Shown in pieces: positions 45,539-55,014 of a DNA stretch of 64,000 nt; position 1 is the first letter of the stretch; every line of letters starts with the position of its first letter. The position numbers and the translations under genes were made by a program. The notes beneath the pieces were generated by a model, which was not told the DNA's origin, did not search any database, and saw only the letters and a program-made list of their open reading frames with translations. The DNA comes from Pseudidiomarina insulisalsae (GTDB taxonomy: Bacteria > Pseudomonadota > Gammaproteobacteria > Enterobacterales > Alteromonadaceae), in contig NZ_PIPY01000009.1 of NCBI RefSeq assembly GCF_003987065.1, positions 58,428-122,427 on the forward strand. Direction: 5' to 3'.

Positions 45539-46666
45539 ATGGCCCAGGACGATACTGAACAACAGGAAAAAACAGAAGAGCCCACGGCAAGGAAGCGGCA
45601 AAAATCACGAGATGAAGGTCAGGTTGCGCGATCACGCGAGCTGACTACATTTGTGTTGCTGTTTGGCGGATTGTTGTTGCTTTGGAGTTTCAGCCAATCC
45701 TTGTTTCAGCGCCTGGGGCAGGTGATGGAGCAGTCGTTTAGCTTCGATCGGCAGCAAATTGTCGAATCCGGGCCCATGCTGCAAAACGTGCTGCGCCTCG
45801 GAGAGCACAGCTTATGGTCGGTACTCCCTCTGTTCATTGGCATGTTGCTGCTGGCACTGGTGGCACCCGCGCTACTCGGTGGATGGGTAGCCTCGGCGAA
45901 GTCGCTGCAGCCGAAATTTGAAAAGCTGAATCCTATCAAGGGCCTGAAAAGAACCTTTTCGGTACAGGCGTTAGCGGAGCTTGGCAAAGCCATCGCTAAG
46001 ACTGTACTTGTGGGTGGTGTGCTGGGACTGTTCCTGTGGTCGCAACGGCAGGAACTGCTGGAACTGATGCGCCTGCCCGTGAAACAGGCACTGACCAGCG
46101 CCCTGGAGCTAGCAGCGCAGGCCTGTTTTTATATGATTCTGACCCTGATTGTGGTCGCGTTGGCTGATATTCCGTACCAGTTATTTAATCACACTAAAAA
46201 ATTACGCATGAGCAAAGAAGAGCTCAAACGCGAGACCAAAGAGACCGACGGTGATCCGCACATTAAAGCTAAGATTCGCCAGCAGCAGCAGGCCATGGCG
46301 CGGCGGCGGATGATGGCTGAAATTCCCAATGCTGATGTGGTCATTACCAACCCCACTCACTTTGCGGTGGCACTGCGTTATGACGAGAGCAAGATGGGCG
46401 CGCCCCGGGTAGTGGCAAAGGGGACCGACCGGGTTGCAGCTAAGATTCGCGAGCTCGCCGAAGCGCATGGCGTGCCCCGGCTGGAGCTTCCACCTTTGGC
46501 ACGTAGCCTGCACCAACATGTGGGTCTTGATCAGGAGGTGCCAGTTGCGCTTTATACCGCCGTCGCCGAAGTTCTGGCCTGGGCGATGCAGATCAAACGC
46601 GCCGGAACGGTGCCGCCACCCGAGCAGGTAAGCATTCCCGACGACTATAAGGAGGCAGTGCAATGA
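45539..46666 (+). CDS. flhB: Flagellar export switch protein FlhB
   Basis: A 375-residue protein with four membrane helices and a cytoplasmic domain with the self-cleavage motif NPTH at residues 271-274. FlhB changes export specificity from hook to filament substrates on a signal from FliK. It heads the flhB-flhA-flhF-fliA run and overlaps flhA by four bases. A free copy of its C-domain is encoded at 42366. Confidence 0.97.
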   Translation: MAQDDTEQQEKTEEPTARKRQKSRDEGQVARSRELTTFVLLFGGLLLLWSFSQSLFQRLGQVMEQSFSFDRQQIVESGPMLQNVLRLGEHSLWSVLPLFIGMLLLALVAPALLGGWVASAKSLQPKFEKLNPIKGLKRTFSVQALAELGKAIAKTVLVGGVLGLFLWSQRQELLELMRLPVKQALTSALELAAQACFYMILTLIVVALADIPYQLFNHTKKLRMSKEELKRETKETDGDPHIKAKIRQQQQAMARRRMMAEIPNADVVITNPTHFAVALRYDESKMGAPRVVAKGTDRVAAKIRELAEAHGVPRLELPPLARSLHQHVGLDQEVPVALYTAVAEVLAWAMQIKRAGTVPPPEQVSIPDDYKEAVQ

Positions 46667-48756
46667 GCAGCACCATGAGAGCAAACCTGACGAACCGCCT
46701 GCAAGCACTGCAAATGTCGCAGGTACAGGTCTTGGTGGGACCGATACTTATCCTGCTAATACTGGCCATGATGGTGTTGCCGCTGCCGCCGTTAGTGCTT
46801 GATTTCCTGTTCACCTTTAACATTGCGCTGTCACTGATGGTACTGCTGGTCAGCATGTTCTCGGAAAAGCCGTTGGAGTTCGCGGCGTTTCCGGCAGTGC
46901 TATTGTTTGCCACCTTATTACGCTTGTCACTGAATGTCGCCAGTACCCGGGTCGTATTACTGGAAGGGCATCAGGGCGGAGATGCCGCCGGCAAAGTGAT
47001 TGAAGCTTTTGGTCAATTCCTGGTGGGTGGCAACTTTGCTGTTGGCCTGGTGGTGTTTTTGATTCTGGTGATCATCAATTTTATGGTCATTACCAAGGGT
47101 GCCGGACGTATCGCCGAGGTCGGCGCGCGCTTTACCCTTGACGCAATGCCCGGCAAGCAAATGGCTATCGATGCCGATTTAAATGCTGGGCTCATTGGCG
47201 AAGAAGAGGCACGCCGCCGGCGCCAGGAAGTGGCACAAGAAGCAGAATTTTATGGCTCGATGGACGGTGCCAGTAAATTTGTCCGGGGTGACGCCGTGGC
47301 CGGCATGGTCATCATGGTGGTGAATATTATCGGCGGTCTGATGATCGGCGTTTTACAGCATTCGATGAGCATGGGTGACGCTGCGCATACTTATGTGTTG
47401 CTGACGATCGGTGACGGTCTGGTAGCACAAATACCTGCGCTGATTATTTCCACTGCTGCGGGCGTGACCGTGTCGCGTGTGAATACTGAGCAGGACGTTG
47501 GCGAGCAGCTGGTGAAACAGTTGTTTGTGAATCCTAAAGTACTGTATTTAGTTGCTGGAGTCATTGGTTTGCTGGGTCTAATTCCCGGCATGCCCAATTT
47601 CATCTTTTTACTGTTTACTGCTCTGTTGGGCGGTGGCGCCTGGTTGTTGCATCGCCATCAGCAGCAACACCGTGCAACTGCAGCTGCAGAACAAACCCCT
47701 GAACCAGCGGCTTATAGCGCACCTGAGGCGAGCTGGCAGGACGTGCAGTTGGTCGATACGCTGGGCATGGAAGTCGGCCACCGGCTGATTCCGCTGGTGG
47801 ATGATCAGCAGCAAGGCGAGCTGTTAACGCGCATCAAAAGTGTCCGCAAAAAGTTTGCGCAGGAGGTCGGCTTCTTACCTCCGGTAGTACACATTCGCGA
47901 TAACCTTGAGTTAAAACCTAACGCCTACCGGTTAAGTATGAAGGGTAGTGAAGTCGGTCAGGCGGAGATTCATCCGGACAAGTGGCTGGCAATTAACCCT
48001 GGTCAGGTAAGTCAGGAGATTCAGGGCATCGCGACTACGGATCCCGCTTTTGGCCTGCCAGCGCTCTGGATTGAGCCGGATCAGCGCGAGCATGCACAGA
48101 TTTATGGTTATACGGTCGTCGATGCCAGCACTGTGGTTGCCACCCATCTGAACCATTTGTTGCAGCAGCATGCAGGCGATCTCCTGGGCCGGGACGAAGT
48201 GCAGAAACTTATCGCTAAGCTCGGCGAAGAAAATCAGGCGCTGGTGGATGATGTCATTCCGAAGTGCGTTAGTGTGACTCAGTTGCAGCGAATCTTACAG
48301 CAACTTTTAGACGAAGAAGTGTCGATACGTGATTTGCGCACTATTTTCGATAAATTAGCTGAATTCGAAGGGCAGCAGGTCGATGTTGCCAATCTGGTGG
48401 CAGAAGTGCGAATCGCATTGGGTCGCACTATTGTTCAACATTGGTTCGGTGGCACACGTGAACTTGAAGTGATAGGTCTGGAAGCCAGTCTTGAGCAAAT
48501 GCTAATGCAGGCGGTACAGCAAAACAGTGCGGTTGAGCCCGGGCTGGCGGCCATGTTGCAACAACAGGCGCAACAGGCAGTGCAGCAGGCCCAGGCCCGC
48601 GGGCAGGCGCCTGTTGTTGTGGTGCCGGCCGCCTTGCGCCCACTGATCGCGCACTTCCTGCGTCGTCAGGTAGATGACATTGTGGTGCTGTCACAAGCAG
48701 AAATCCCCTACGACAAACTTCTTAAAGTCGTACAAGTGCTAGGAGAATCATCATGA
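46663..48756 (+). CDS. flhA: Flagellar export protein FlhA
   Basis: A 697-residue core export-gate protein: about eight membrane helices in residues 20-330, the conserved FHIPEP region (TLDAMPGKQMAIDADLNAGLIGEEEARRRR, with essential Asp), and a large cytoplasmic domain. Normal length. Overlaps flhB and flhF by four bases at each end. Confidence 0.98.
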   Translation: MSSTMRANLTNRLQALQMSQVQVLVGPILILLILAMMVLPLPPLVLDFLFTFNIALSLMVLLVSMFSEKPLEFAAFPAVLLFATLLRLSLNVASTRVVLLEGHQGGDAAGKVIEAFGQFLVGGNFAVGLVVFLILVIINFMVITKGAGRIAEVGARFTLDAMPGKQMAIDADLNAGLIGEEEARRRRQEVAQEAEFYGSMDGASKFVRGDAVAGMVIMVVNIIGGLMIGVLQHSMSMGDAAHTYVLLTIGDGLVAQIPALIISTAAGVTVSRVNTEQDVGEQLVKQLFVNPKVLYLVAGVIGLLGLIPGMPNFIFLLFTALLGGGAWLLHRHQQQHRATAAAEQTPEPAAYSAPEASWQDVQLVDTLGMEVGHRLIPLVDDQQQGELLTRIKSVRKKFAQEVGFLPPVVHIRDNLELKPNAYRLSMKGSEVGQAEIHPDKWLAINPGQVSQEIQGIATTDPAFGLPALWIEPDQREHAQIYGYTVVDASTVVATHLNHLLQQHAGDLLGRDEVQKLIAKLGEENQALVDDVIPKCVSVTQLQRILQQLLDEEVSIRDLRTIFDKLAEFEGQQVDVANLVAEVRIALGRTIVQHWFGGTRELEVIGLEASLEQMLMQAVQQNSAVEPGLAAMLQQQAQQAVQQAQARGQAPVVVVPAALRPLIAHFLRRQVDDIVVLSQAEIPYDKLLKVVQVLGESS

Positions 48757-50762
48757 CCCTGCAGCGGTTTGTCGCCCCTACGCAGCGCGAGGCGATGCGC
48801 CACGCGCGTGCGCAACTGGGTGACGATGCAATCATAGTGACCACCCGCAGCCATGCTTCGGGTGCCGAAGTCTTTGCGCTACGCGAACAAGACCTCGATC
48901 AAATTGATAATCAACGGCCGGTAGCAAGCCAGGACGACATTACGACGCGCCTGATGCAGGATATGCAGGCCCTGCGCGCGCTGGTACAGGAACGTATGGC
49001 GGACAGCACTCCCACTTCGGCCAGCCGGCCAACCGCAGGCAGAAACACAGCCGCTTCCTGGTGCTATGCCAAACTTGCCGCCTGTGGCTTTTCAGCAAGC
49101 GTACAGCAGCAATTAGTTGCCAAGGCACCGCAAACAGACAGCGTGAAAGAAATGCAGCGCTGGCTGCAGGCACAACTTGAACAGCGCATTTGTGCTCAAC
49201 AGGCGGGCACTGCCGAGAGTTTGCTTGAGCATCAGGGCGTAGTTGCGGTGGTTGGCCCCACCGGTGTAGGCAAAACCACCACCACGGCCAAGCTGGCGGC
49301 GCAATTTGTCATGCGCTACGGCCCTGAACAATTATTGTTGGTGACCACGGACAGTTATCGTATTGGCGCGCAGCAGCAACTAGGTACTTATGCCGACTTA
49401 TTAGGTGTTGAACTGGCGGTGCTCGGAGGCGGGCAGGACAGCGCAGCGATTGCTGCTAAAGCGGCGGGTAAACGTTTGGTGCTGATCGACACGGTAGGCT
49501 TAAGCCAGCGCGATCAGCGCCTGACTGAGCGATTGGCCGAGCTCGGAGGACCGCAATGGCCAAACAGTCCACGACTGCTGTTATTGCTAAATGCTGCTGC
49601 GCAACAATCAATGCTGGCCGAAGTGGCGGGCAACTATCAAGCTATTGCGCGACAACTGGGCTGGCATTTGGGTGATGTATTGCTGACCAAGCTCGATGAG
49701 GCGACCTGCTTAGGCGCTGTCGTTGATACCGTGCTGCGCTACGATTTACGTATTCAGGGCTACGCCGCCGGACAACGTGTTCCTGAAGACCTGGAGTTTC
49801 AGCGCGATGCCGGTGACCTTGCAGCCGCGTCATTAAGTCTCGAGGCGCCGGCTGTACTTTCGCCAGGAACGGCCAAACGTGGCTTGCTAAGTGAATTTGC
49901 TCAGGTACAGCAACTCGCCGGCCAGTTAGCGCGGCAGTTACAGCGTCAACAGCGCGCCTCGTCGTGTGCCAGGTATTATCCATCGGGCGCGCAGCGTAGC
50001 GGCTGGCGCACTGAACCACCCGTGTTCGCGCTCGATGCGCAGTTGCGGCCGATTCAGGCGATGGCCCCGTCGGCGGAGCTTTTCAATGCTGCTGAACTGC
50101 AGTTATTCGCGACGTTGCCCTCTGCTGCCACACTTACGCAACTCACCCAAACAGACTGTAACTGGTTTGCCCGCTTGCGCCATCAACAGCACCTGACGCC
50201 CTTACGGCCGGCAGCAGCGGCTGATCGTAAAATAGCAGTACGTGCCTGGCTGCGACGCGAGGGTATGGCGCTGGATAACTGGGTGGTACGTTGGCAAGGG
50301 CAGCGCTGTCAGGCGCGCTTGCGCGTCGCCGCGCTTGCCAGTGAATTAACCGCGGCGCCGCTGCAACTCTTCCAGCTGTCGTTGCGTGGCCCGACGCGCG
50401 CCTTACAGCAGGAACGTTACTTTGTCGCCAGCTCACAATTATCGGCACAGACCGTGCAATGCGCATGCCAGGCATTATTGGAATTGGACGAGCTCGCCAG
50501 ATTAACCCGCCTTGCCTGGCAGAAGCTCGATCAAGCTGATACACAACACGATTTACAACAGCCTGCAGGTATTGCGGCTTTGGCCGTCCAGCTGGCGTAT
50601 GCGACCAGTGATGCGCTGGTGGTACTGCGTGAACAACTGATGCGCTTAGGCCAGCGCACTGGTGTTTGCCGCCCCGGGAAACTTATTCCGCAACTCACCG
50701 AGCTGATGGCATTTACTGGCCATAGTCCGGGCTCATACGAAGAGGCAAGTCGTCGTGAGTGA
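48753..50762 (+). CDS. flhF: SRP-type GTPase FlhF with long C-terminal extension
   Basis: A 669-residue protein. The N-terminal B domain starts MTLQRFVAPTQREAMRHARAQLGDDAIIV. The GTPase domain has GPTGVGKT at residues 168-175, DTVGLS from 246 and TKLDEAT near 312, and ends around residue 362. FlhF homologues place polar flagella. About 300 more residues follow, with no motif I recognise; most FlhF proteins stop soon after the GTPase domain. The reading frame is intact and its end overlaps the next gene by eight bases. Having FlhF together with FlhDC is unusual for gammaproteobacteria. Confidence 0.93.
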   Translation: MTLQRFVAPTQREAMRHARAQLGDDAIIVTTRSHASGAEVFALREQDLDQIDNQRPVASQDDITTRLMQDMQALRALVQERMADSTPTSASRPTAGRNTAASWCYAKLAACGFSASVQQQLVAKAPQTDSVKEMQRWLQAQLEQRICAQQAGTAESLLEHQGVVAVVGPTGVGKTTTTAKLAAQFVMRYGPEQLLLVTTDSYRIGAQQQLGTYADLLGVELAVLGGGQDSAAIAAKAAGKRLVLIDTVGLSQRDQRLTERLAELGGPQWPNSPRLLLLLNAAAQQSMLAEVAGNYQAIARQLGWHLGDVLLTKLDEATCLGAVVDTVLRYDLRIQGYAAGQRVPEDLEFQRDAGDLAAASLSLEAPAVLSPGTAKRGLLSEFAQVQQLAGQLARQLQRQQRASSCARYYPSGAQRSGWRTEPPVFALDAQLRPIQAMAPSAELFNAAELQLFATLPSAATLTQLTQTDCNWFARLRHQQHLTPLRPAAAADRKIAVRAWLRREGMALDNWVVRWQGQRCQARLRVAALASELTAAPLQLFQLSLRGPTRALQQERYFVASSQLSAQTVQCACQALLELDELARLTRLAWQKLDQADTQHDLQQPAGIAALAVQLAYATSDALVVLREQLMRLGQRTGVCRPGKLIPQLTELMAFTGHSPGSYEEASRRE

Positions 50763-51177
50763 TCAGGCTGAAGGCTTGCGCCAATGGGCGTCGCAACAGC
50801 AGCGGGTGCGCTACACGGTTCCCGTGGTGGGGTTACCCGAGGGACGCTCCATGGCGGTATGTCACCAAGTGCTTGAGCGCTGGCAGCAGCAAGGGCATAG
50901 CTGGATAGGCGACCCGGCTGATTGGCACTTTGTCGCAGGCGAGCGGCAAGAGCTGGCAGAACACCCACGTTGGGCCTTATGGCTTGAAGATGATATCAAC
51001 GGCTTTCGCCGTGCTTATCAGGCTCTTAAAGTAGTGGCGGCGCGCGACAATGGGCCACGGCAATTATTAGTATTGCATGAATCGTTACCCTCACAGCGCG
51101 GGTTATTGGAAAACGTGCGCCAGGTGGCGGCGCAATTTTTTGCGATAAAGCTGGTTATTATTCCGGACAAGAACTGA
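50755..51177 (+). CDS. FlhG-like remnant with DQAxxLR motif and no ATPase site
   Basis: A 140-residue protein in the flhG slot between flhF and fliA. It starts MSDQAEGLR; residues 3-9 match the DQAxxLR motif by which FlhG stimulates the FlhF GTPase. Where MinD-type FlhG has GKGGVGKT, this protein reads VVGLPEGRS, with no Walker A lysine. The rest is about half the length of a full FlhG, with an IIP ending. It may be a dedicated FlhF activator without MinD-like number control. GTG start, eight bases inside flhF. Homology is inferred from the motif and position. Confidence 0.75.
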   Translation: MSDQAEGLRQWASQQQRVRYTVPVVGLPEGRSMAVCHQVLERWQQQGHSWIGDPADWHFVAGERQELAEHPRWALWLEDDINGFRRAYQALKVVAARDNGPRQLLVLHESLPSQRGLLENVRQVAAQFFAIKLVIIPDKN

Positions 51178-51872
51178 TGTATACAGCAGCAGGTACTTTA
51201 GACAAACAAGATATTCTCGAACACTACTATCCGCTGGTGCGCAAAATTGCGCTGGCGCTGAAGGTGAAGCTGCCGGCAAGCGTCGATATTGAAGACCTGG
51301 TGCAAGCCGGTGTCGAGGGCTTGTTGATGTGTGTCGAGCGGTTTAATGCGCAAGCTGGCGTAAACTTCTCGACCTATGCCCATCAGCGCATCCGCGGTGC
51401 CATGATTGATGAGTTACGCAGTCGTGACTGGTTGCCAAGAAGCGTACGCCGTAGTGGTCGCGAACTTGAGTCCTGTATGCGCCGATTAGAACAGCAATTA
51501 GGCCGTGCGCCCGAGGAGCGCGAGCTGGCGCAAGCCATGTCGTTGTCGTTAGAAGAATATCGTCAGTTACTGGCTGATACCAATAGCGGTCTACTGATGT
51601 CATTCGACGAGCTACATAGCGATGATAGCGAAAGCGTGCAGTTCAGCGACAACAGCCAGCAACCTGAAACCCAGGTACAGGGCCATGATCTGAAACAGCG
51701 GGTGCAGGCAGCCATTGCCAGCCTGCCCGAGCGCGAGCAGGTAGTGATGACGTTGTATTACCAGGAAGAGTTGAATTTAAAAGAAATTGGGGCAGTGCTG
51801 GACGTGACAGAGTCACGGATATCGCAACTTCACAGCCAGGCAATTAAGCGCATTCGCGCGCGTATCGGCTGA
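51177..51872 (+). CDS. fliA: Flagellar sigma-28 factor FliA
   Basis: A 231-residue sigma factor. Region 2 (YYPLVRKIALALKVKLPASVDIEDLVQAGVEGLL ... FSTYAHQRIRGAMIDELRSRDWLPRSVRR) and region 4 (LPEREQVVMTLYYQEELNLKEIGAVLDVTESRISQLHSQAIKRIR) match FliA closely. Its target promoters are visible ahead of flgMN, flgKL, fliC, the PilZ gene, fliD and motAB. The ATG overlaps the stop of the upstream gene by one base. Last gene of the flagellar locus. Confidence 0.98.
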   Translation: MYTAAGTLDKQDILEHYYPLVRKIALALKVKLPASVDIEDLVQAGVEGLLMCVERFNAQAGVNFSTYAHQRIRGAMIDELRSRDWLPRSVRRSGRELESCMRRLEQQLGRAPEERELAQAMSLSLEEYRQLLADTNSGLLMSFDELHSDDSESVQFSDNSQQPETQVQGHDLKQRVQAAIASLPEREQVVMTLYYQEELNLKEIGAVLDVTESRISQLHSQAIKRIRARIG

Positions 51873-51877
51873 GTCTG

Positions 51878-53563
51878 TTACTTATAGCGATTCAGTTGTT
51901 GTTGCACACGAATTAAATAACGCGCGGCAGTCAGCTTGTCATTAAAGCCCAGCCGATCAGCCATTTGGTAAAGCCGTAGCAGGCGGTGATAAAATCGCGC
52001 ACGGTAACGCTTGAGTTGATTTGCGGTCAGCCGCCGCGCTTCAAGTTCCTCCAGCTCGCGATCGAGCGCTTTTAGCAGATGGCGTTGTCGTGAACGAATA
52101 TTGGTAGGGAAAACCAGTTTATAGCTGGCCATAGCCAGTAACGGCGCAGCAACGACCGCCGAAGCGATGCCTAACGAAACTTCCGTCTCGAAGTGGTATT
52201 CGGTGTACGGCTGCATCAATAGTAAAAAAACAATATTAAAGTCCATCGCGCCCGGTGAGGTCTTGTTATGAGACAGCGGCAGTCCCGCGACCAGAATGAC
52301 TGGCATCAGGCAGAGTAACATCGCCAATACAGAATCGACCTGAGGCCAGATGAAGGCCTGAATTGTCACCGCGACAATAGCGGCGGCGGTCTGGCCCAAA
52401 AACACGTAATACATGGTTTTTGCGGGATTTTCGACGGTCGAGAACAGGGTCAGCATGACCGACGCGCCTAACAGCAAATAAGCGAGTTGGAACCAGCCGG
52501 TATAAGACCAGACAAAACTAATCAGCAGCATTACTGCAAAGGTACGAATACTTGCCTGTTTGGCTCCGCGCCAGTCACGGTGCAGGAGCACTGAAAAGTC
52601 AGTTTTAGACTTCGCCGTGGTACCGCTTTCACGAAACTGGATACGATCTTCAATGGCATCAATAAAATCACGGAACTCATGCTCAAGCGTGGTATCGGTC
52701 ATTAGCTTGCGGGTTTTGGCAAGCGTCTCCCTGACAAGGGCGACATCGCTGCCGGTGAGCGCCTGGGCACTTTCTCTTAACGCTTCAGCCAACCCTTCCC
52801 GGTGCTTCACCGAGCAGGTTTCAAGTTGTGCCAATAATCCCAGCTGAGAATTAATTAAACGGCGCAAGAGTTTTGCCGACAGGTGCGCGGAGGGAGATCC
52901 CGAACCATGGTCCGCCAGCTGGGTCTCAAGGTGGGCGAGGTTGGTGATCTGATCGTGCAGCGGAATCTTATCAATCGAGCCCTGATCGTAAGCGCGGGCA
53001 ATGGTGCGCAACGTTTCTGCCGTCTGCCGGCGAACTTTGTTTACCAGGGTCTGCTCGGCGCGGCGGTAGGTAAAGAGCCAGCCGACAACCAGCGCAATCA
53101 TTACGCCCAGGAGTACGGTAATTAAACGGTCAATCCCTAATGGAAGCAGGGCGTCAGGTGTGCGCGACAGCAATACCACCATGGACGACGAATAACCGGC
53201 AAGGACCGCGCCGTACGAAATAAGGCCGTGCAGCAGATGCGCGCCATAAACGCATAACGTCACCCATACCGTTAAGCCGGTGGCGGCAATCAGCACGTTA
53301 TCGCCGGCCAAGGTGACAATGACAATACCCATGGTGGTGCCAATCAGGGTACCCAGACTTCGATAACCGGCTTTTTCTAATAACAGACCGCGGGTGGGTT
53401 GTGACACCCCCCAAACCGTCATCGCTGACCATTGCGGGTGTTCCAGACCCAGCGCCCAAGCAATAATAAGTGCCAGACAGGCAGCGATTGCGGTACGGGT
53501 ACCGAACCGAAAGCGTGAATAGTCAAAGCCGTATTTGGCTAACCAGGACTTGATTTGGGTCAT
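51878..53563 (-). CDS. FUSC-family (AaeB-like) membrane transporter
   Basis: A 561-residue protein with two repeats of five to six membrane helices (about residues 22-165 and 335-475), each followed by a cytoplasmic helical segment: the FUSC architecture of AaeB and YccS. Homologues export aromatic acids or remain undefined. Motif HPQWSAMTVWGVSQPTRGLLLEKAGYRSLGTLIGTTMG is typical. No AaeA-like membrane fusion partner is adjacent, so the substrate is unknown. Convergent with fliA, five bases apart. Confidence 0.88.
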   Translation of the reverse strand: MTQIKSWLAKYGFDYSRFRFGTRTAIAACLALIIAWALGLEHPQWSAMTVWGVSQPTRGLLLEKAGYRSLGTLIGTTMGIVIVTLAGDNVLIAATGLTVWVTLCVYGAHLLHGLISYGAVLAGYSSSMVVLLSRTPDALLPLGIDRLITVLLGVMIALVVGWLFTYRRAEQTLVNKVRRQTAETLRTIARAYDQGSIDKIPLHDQITNLAHLETQLADHGSGSPSAHLSAKLLRRLINSQLGLLAQLETCSVKHREGLAEALRESAQALTGSDVALVRETLAKTRKLMTDTTLEHEFRDFIDAIEDRIQFRESGTTAKSKTDFSVLLHRDWRGAKQASIRTFAVMLLISFVWSYTGWFQLAYLLLGASVMLTLFSTVENPAKTMYYVFLGQTAAAIVAVTIQAFIWPQVDSVLAMLLCLMPVILVAGLPLSHNKTSPGAMDFNIVFLLLMQPYTEYHFETEVSLGIASAVVAAPLLAMASYKLVFPTNIRSRQRHLLKALDRELEELEARRLTANQLKRYRARFYHRLLRLYQMADRLGFNDKLTAARYLIRVQQQLNRYK

Positions 53564-53576
53564 AGACTGCTAATGT

Positions 53577-53597
53577 AAACCCCGAGTCGGGGTTTTA
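53577..53597 (-). terminator. Hairpin after mnmE
   Basis: A near-perfect palindrome AAACCCCGA/TCGGGGTTT lies between the mnmE stop and the start of the FUSC gene on the same strand. The T run after it is short, so termination is probably partial. Confidence 0.5.
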
Positions 53598-53640
53598 GCA
53601 AATATGCGCGTGTCGGTGAGCGCTAAAATCAGGAAAAGGA

Positions 53641-55014
53641 TTATTTGCCGATGCAGAAGGAGCTGAAGATTTTACCTAACAGGTCGTCAGAGCTGAATTC
53701 ACCGGTTATTTCATTCAAGTGTTGCTGTGCGAGGCGTAACTCCTCAGCTAGAATTTCACCGGCGATGTGCTGCTCCAATGCGTCTTGTCCGGTGAGTAAG
53801 TGCTCACGCGCTTTATCCAGGGCTACCAAGTGGCGACGACGCGCCATAAAGCTACCCTCGCTGGTGGCCTGATAGCCGACGCAGTGCTTAAGGTGGTCAC
53901 GTAATAATTCAACGCCATGGCCGGTTTTTGCCGACAGATGTAGCACAGGGACGCCGCCAATATCTTCAAGCTGCACGGGCTCTGTGTTCAGGTCTACTTT
54001 ATTGCGGATGACCGTATAGGGCAGGTCAGCCGGCAACTGTTCAAAAAATTCGGGCCAGATATCAGCAGGGTGCACGGCCTCGGTCTCGGTGGCATCCACC
54101 ATGAATAGCACGCGATCAGCGCCGCGGATCTCGTCCCAGGCACGCTGTATACCAATCTGCTCAACTTCATCGGGGCTGTCGCGCAAACCTGCAGTATCAA
54201 TAATATGCAGCGGCATACCGTCAATCTGAATATGCTCACGCAATACGTCACGGGTGGTGCCGGCAATGGCGGTAACAATGGCTGACTCGCGTCCGGCAAG
54301 CGCATTAAGCAAGCTCGACTTACCGGCATTCGGGCGACCGGCGATGACCACTTTCATACCCTCGCGCAACAGTGAGCCTTGCTTGGCTTGCACCATCACC
54401 TGCTGCATATGATCAAGAATCGCTTCTAAGTCGGTGGCTACCTTGCCATCACTGAGAAAGTCGATCTCTTCGTCAGGGAAATCAATGGCCGCTTCAACGA
54501 ACATGCGTAGCTGAATAACAGCATCGACCAATTGGTCAATTTCATGAGAGAAACCGCCTTGTAAGCTCTGTAGAGCGGCTTTGGCGGCTTGTTCCGACGT
54601 GGTATCAATAAGGTCGGCAATAGCTTCAGCCTGCGTCAGATCAAGTTTGTCGTTAAGAAACGCCCGTTCGCTGAATTCGCCTGGACGGGCTGGCCGGATG
54701 TCAGGAAGATCTAAAATGGCTTTGATGATCATGTCGATCAGCACGGGGCCGCCATGTCCTTGTAATTCAAGTACATCTTCACCGGTGAATGAATTGGGTC
54801 CGGCGAAGAATAAAGCAATGCCTTCATCAAGCAATTGACCGTGCTGGTCACGAAAGGGGAGGTATTCAGCTTTGCGGGGTGGTGGGCAATGACCAAGCAA
54901 GTTTTCGGCAACGCGTTGCGCCGCCGGGCCACTGACGCGCACAATACCTACCCCGCCGCGTCCGGGCGGGGTGGCTTGGGCGACAATGGTATCGTTGCTT
55001 AGCTCGAAGCTCAT
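53641..55014 (-). CDS. mnmE: tRNA modification GTPase MnmE
   Basis: A 457-residue GTPase that partners MnmG in tRNA wobble-uridine modification. G1 ([14 protein letters not shown], about residue 222), G3 ([17 protein letters not shown]), G4 (RNKVDL) and the catalytic C-terminal CIGK are all present. It overlaps yidC by four bases. In many relatives mnmE lies much closer to mioC; here the flagellar block separates them. Confidence 0.98.
   Translation of the reverse strand: MSFELSNDTIVAQATPPGRGGVGIVRVSGPAAQRVAENLLGHCPPPRKAEYLPFRDQHGQLLDEGIALFFAGPNSFTGEDVLELQGHGGPVLIDMIIKAILDLPDIRPARPGEFSERAFLNDKLDLTQAEAIADLIDTTSEQAAKAALQSLQGGFSHEIDQLVDAVIQLRMFVEAAIDFPDEEIDFLSDGKVATDLEAILDHMQQVMVQAKQGSLLREGMKVVIAGRPNAGKSSLLNALAGRESAIVTAIAGTTRDVLREHIQIDGMPLHIIDTAGLRDSPDEVEQIGIQRAWDEIRGADRVLFMVDATETEAVHPADIWPEFFEQLPADLPYTVIRNKVDLNTEPVQLEDIGGVPVLHLSAKTGHGVELLRDHLKHCVGYQATSEGSFMARRRHLVALDKAREHLLTGQDALEQHIAGEILAEELRLAQQHLNEITGEFSSDDLLGKIFSSFCIGK

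Noticed and set aside
53577..53597. Hairpin AAACCCCGA/TCGGGGTTT as an attachment site of the flagellar block
   Set aside because: It occurs once, has no direct-repeat partner that I could find near 14220, and is better read as a weak terminator after mnmE.
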